NCBI GenBank assembly: GCA_023416055.1 | Contig: JAEZIH010000185.1 | Location: 1-6,991, forward strand | Direction: 5' to 3' | Length of the DNA: 6,991 nt | From: Pseudomonadota bacterium | Lineage (GTDB): Bacteria; Pseudomonadota; Alphaproteobacteria; Caulobacterales; Caulobacteraceae | The notes under the pieces: model-generated | What the model was told of the DNA's origin: nothing | Seen by the model: only the letters and a program-made list of their open reading frames with translations | Database searches by the model: none | Shown here: positions 5,982-6,991 of the stretch, piece after piece | Numbering within the stretch: position 1 is the first letter of the stretch | Layout: every line of letters starts with the position of its first letter | Position numbers and translations under genes: made by a program

Positions 5982-6149
5982 CTAGATCCTTGTGCCTCGT
6001 CGCCCCTGGAAGAAATGGACGACCAGCAGGATCAGGAAGATGACGAACAGCACATAGGCGATGTTCATCGACAGGCCGGCCACGCCGCCCGCGCCGAGGG
6101 CGCCCGCGACAATGGCCAGTACGAGGAAGATCAGTGCCCAGCGAAGCAT
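5982..6149 (-). CDS. DUF1328 (YtjA-like) small membrane protein
   Basis: This is a 55-residue protein made of two hydrophobic helices (about residues 4-22 and 28-49) joined by a Gly-rich turn (GAGGVAG), ending in a short basic tail (QGRRGTRI). The opening MLRWAL and the overall layout match the DUF1328/YtjA family, whose members are 50-60 residues and have no known biochemical role. The frame could extend to ATG 6176, but I choose 6149 because GGGAG lies seven bases before it (6161-6157) and family members begin at MLRWA. A perfect EcfG promoter precedes it (6235-6211), leaving a 5' leader of roughly 55 bases, and a strong terminator follows (5958-5931). It can therefore be a single-gene stress unit, although read-through from the holin-like gene upstream is also possible. 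Confidence 0.9.
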   Translation of the reverse strand: MLRWALIFLVLAIVAGALGAGGVAGLSMNIAYVLFVIFLILLVVHFFQGRRGTRI

Positions 6150-6156
6150 GAGCGGA

Positions 6157-6161
6157 CTCCC
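6157..6161 (-). promoter_or_regulatory. Ribosome-binding site deciding the DUF1328 start
   Basis: GGGAG on the minus strand lies seven bases before ATG 6149. The longer alternative start at 6176 has no comparable site, and its extra nine residues (MDQPSGSPL) are polar and unlike the family. Confidence 0.65.
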
Positions 6162-6210
6162 GGATGGTTGATCCAAAGGAGCGGCTGCAGTTCGCCGCGC
6201 CTGAAAATCA

Positions 6211-6235
6211 AACGTCCCCGGTCCGCTCGCGTTCC
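6211..6235 (-). promoter_or_regulatory. EcfG (general stress sigma) promoter of the DUF1328 gene
   Basis: On the minus strand, GGAAC (6235-6231) and CGTT (6214-6211) are separated by exactly 16 bases, a perfect EcfG/SigT consensus. It lies just after the stop of the holin-like gene and 61 bases before the DUF1328 ATG, so initiation near 6204 gives a normal leader. Confidence 0.82.
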
Positions 6236-6237
6236 TC

Positions 6238-6645
6238 TCAGCGGCGACGGCGAGCGTGCGATTTCTCGGTGAAGGCCGCCGCCACCATGGTCGCCAGCGC
6301 CGGGTTGCGCAGGAAGATCCAGCCGCCGGCCAGGGCCGCCGCCGTACCCAGCAGGGGCCGCTGGCGGAACAGCATATAGGCCCGCTCGCCGAGGCCCATG
6401 GGCGCCTCGTCCTCGACCTCTTCCTCGGCCGCGTCGCGGCGCAGGAAGACCATGACCACGATCAGGGCGACGAGGGCGAACACCAGCATCGTCACCGCTG
6501 CGGCGGCCAGGGGAACCAGGACCAGGCACAGGGCGAAGAAGATGGTCGCCCCCAGCGCCAGCACGGCGACGAGGGCCGCGGCCGCGGCCACGGCCGCCGC
6601 GACGGCCTTCTTCGCCAGTTTGCCGGCCAGCCCTCCGCCCCGCAT
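6238..6645 (-). CDS. Phage-holin-X-like (DUF1469-type) membrane protein
   Basis: This is a 135-residue membrane protein. An N-terminal basic stretch (K9-K13) is followed by two long hydrophobic helices (about 14-44 and 47-68), an acidic loop (D71-E80), and a C-terminal segment with a third weakly hydrophobic helix (98-112) and a basic end (ARRRR). This layout resembles the putative holin-X/DUF1469 proteins often annotated as phage holin family; nothing here suggests a phage or a lytic role, and a housekeeping or stress envelope role is more likely. The ATG at 6645 overlaps the TGA of the DUF883 gene (TGATG), so translation is coupled, and no strong ribosome-binding site of its own is seen. 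Residues 96-108 share a short pattern with the membrane anchor of that neighbour. The family call is moderate; the coding call is firm. Confidence 0.82.
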   Translation of the reverse strand: MRGGGLAGKLAKKAVAAAVAAAAALVAVLALGATIFFALCLVLVPLAAAAVTMLVFALVALIVVMVFLRRDAAEEEVEDEAPMGLGERAYMLFRQRPLLGTAAALAGGWIFLRNPALATMVAAAFTEKSHARRRR

Positions 6646-6991
6646 CAGCGACGACGGCCGGCGAGCAGCAGGCCCAGCACGACGCCGACCCCGAGAGCGA
6701 TGGCGGTCGATTGCATCGGCCGCTCCTGAACGCGCTCGGTCAGGTAGCGCTGCGCCTCGTCGAAGCGCTCCGAGGCCTCGTCATAGTATTCGCGGCCGCG
6801 CACCCGGGCCGTGTCGTAATAGCCGCGGGCGCGCTCGCGCAGAACCTCGGACTGCTCGCGCAGGCGGGCCTCGGTTTCGGCGGCCTTGGCCCGCAGGCGG
6901 GTCTCGGCCTCCGAGGCCTTCTCGCGCAGGCGAGCCTTCTCCTCGGCCCCCAGGGTCTTGAGGTCGTCCTTGAGGGTGTTGATGTCGTTCT
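6645..6991 (-). CDS. DUF883 (ElaB/YqjD-like) membrane-anchored protein, 5' end cut by window edge
   Basis: The frame is open from 6989 down to the TGA at 6647-6645 and gives 114 visible residues with no usable start inside the window. Residues 1-89 are a charged, Ala/Glu/Arg-rich helix with 11-residue periodicity; residues 90-110 start with ERP and form a single C-terminal membrane anchor, followed by GRRR. This is the layout of DUF883 proteins such as ElaB and YqjD of E. coli, tail-anchored inner-membrane proteins that bind ribosomes in stationary phase; whether this one does so is not known. The central Tyr-containing part (YYDTARVRGREYYDEA) is a family-like feature. The gene is coupled to the holin-like gene by a TGATG overlap. 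The missing part upstream is probably short, since the family is about 100-150 residues long. Confidence 0.85.
   Translation of the reverse strand, partial: NDINTLKDDLKTLGAEEKARLREKASEAETRLRAKAAETEARLREQSEVLRERARGYYDTARVRGREYYDEASERFDEAQRYLTERVQERPMQSTAIALGVGVVLGLLLAGRRR

Noticed and set aside
6150..6176. Longer DUF1328 start at ATG 6176
   Set aside because: It adds a polar nonapeptide unlike the family and lacks a ribosome-binding site, while ATG 6149 has one.
6238..6645. Prophage remnant suggested by the holin-like gene
   Set aside because: No other phage gene, integrase or attachment site is seen, and the partner is a DUF883 protein, a normal chromosomal neighbour.

Overview
The window is a GC-rich chromosomal segment with the look of an alphaproteobacterium, most likely Caulobacterales (Caulobacter or Brevundimonas type). 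The reasons are the strong G/C preference at third codon positions, two perfect promoters of the alphaproteobacterial general stress sigma factor EcfG/SigT (GGAAC-N16-CGTT), and the small envelope proteins present. The genus is an inference. I see no mobile element, CRISPR array, tRNA or rRNA, and nothing that suggests recent transfer. All genes share the same composition.

Left part (1-3533). A 5'-truncated, probably exported protein of unknown function reads rightward and ends 3 bases from the stop of a leftward gene. The leftward block, in transcription order, is a glycine-zipper lipoprotein (3533-3189), an intrinsic terminator (3161-3130), an OmpA-like peptidoglycan-binding lipoprotein (3115-2669) and a ScsB/DsbD-type membrane thiol-disulfide reductase (2618-462). 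The reductase has exactly six cysteines, arranged as the three pairs of the DsbD electron relay. The terminator sits only 14 bases before the OmpA-like start codon and shares a six-base element with its ribosome-binding region, so the two may act as alternative RNA folds.

Middle part (3534-5936). A short non-coding stretch holds the promoter of the glycine-zipper gene and a small palindrome. It is followed by a small single-pass membrane protein with an Ala-rich tail (3696-4034). Next is a two-gene unit of a diacylglycerol-kinase-family lipid kinase and a calcineurin-like metallophosphoesterase. The two are joined by a TAGTG stop/start overlap and preceded by a perfect EcfG promoter that lies so close to the annotated ATG that the message would be almost leaderless.

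Right part (5937-6991). A bidirectional terminator separates the kinase/phosphoesterase unit from leftward envelope genes: a DUF883 (ElaB/YqjD-like) protein cut by the window edge, a holin-X-like membrane protein overlapping it (TGATG), and a DUF1328 (YtjA-like) small membrane protein with its own perfect EcfG promoter.

The main theme is envelope maintenance and stress: reducing power to the periplasm, peptidoglycan-anchored lipoproteins, lipid phosphorylation, and small membrane proteins, with at least two transcription units apparently under general stress control. The most promising lead is the EcfG-controlled lipid kinase plus phosphoesterase pair, whose substrates cannot be read from the sequence.
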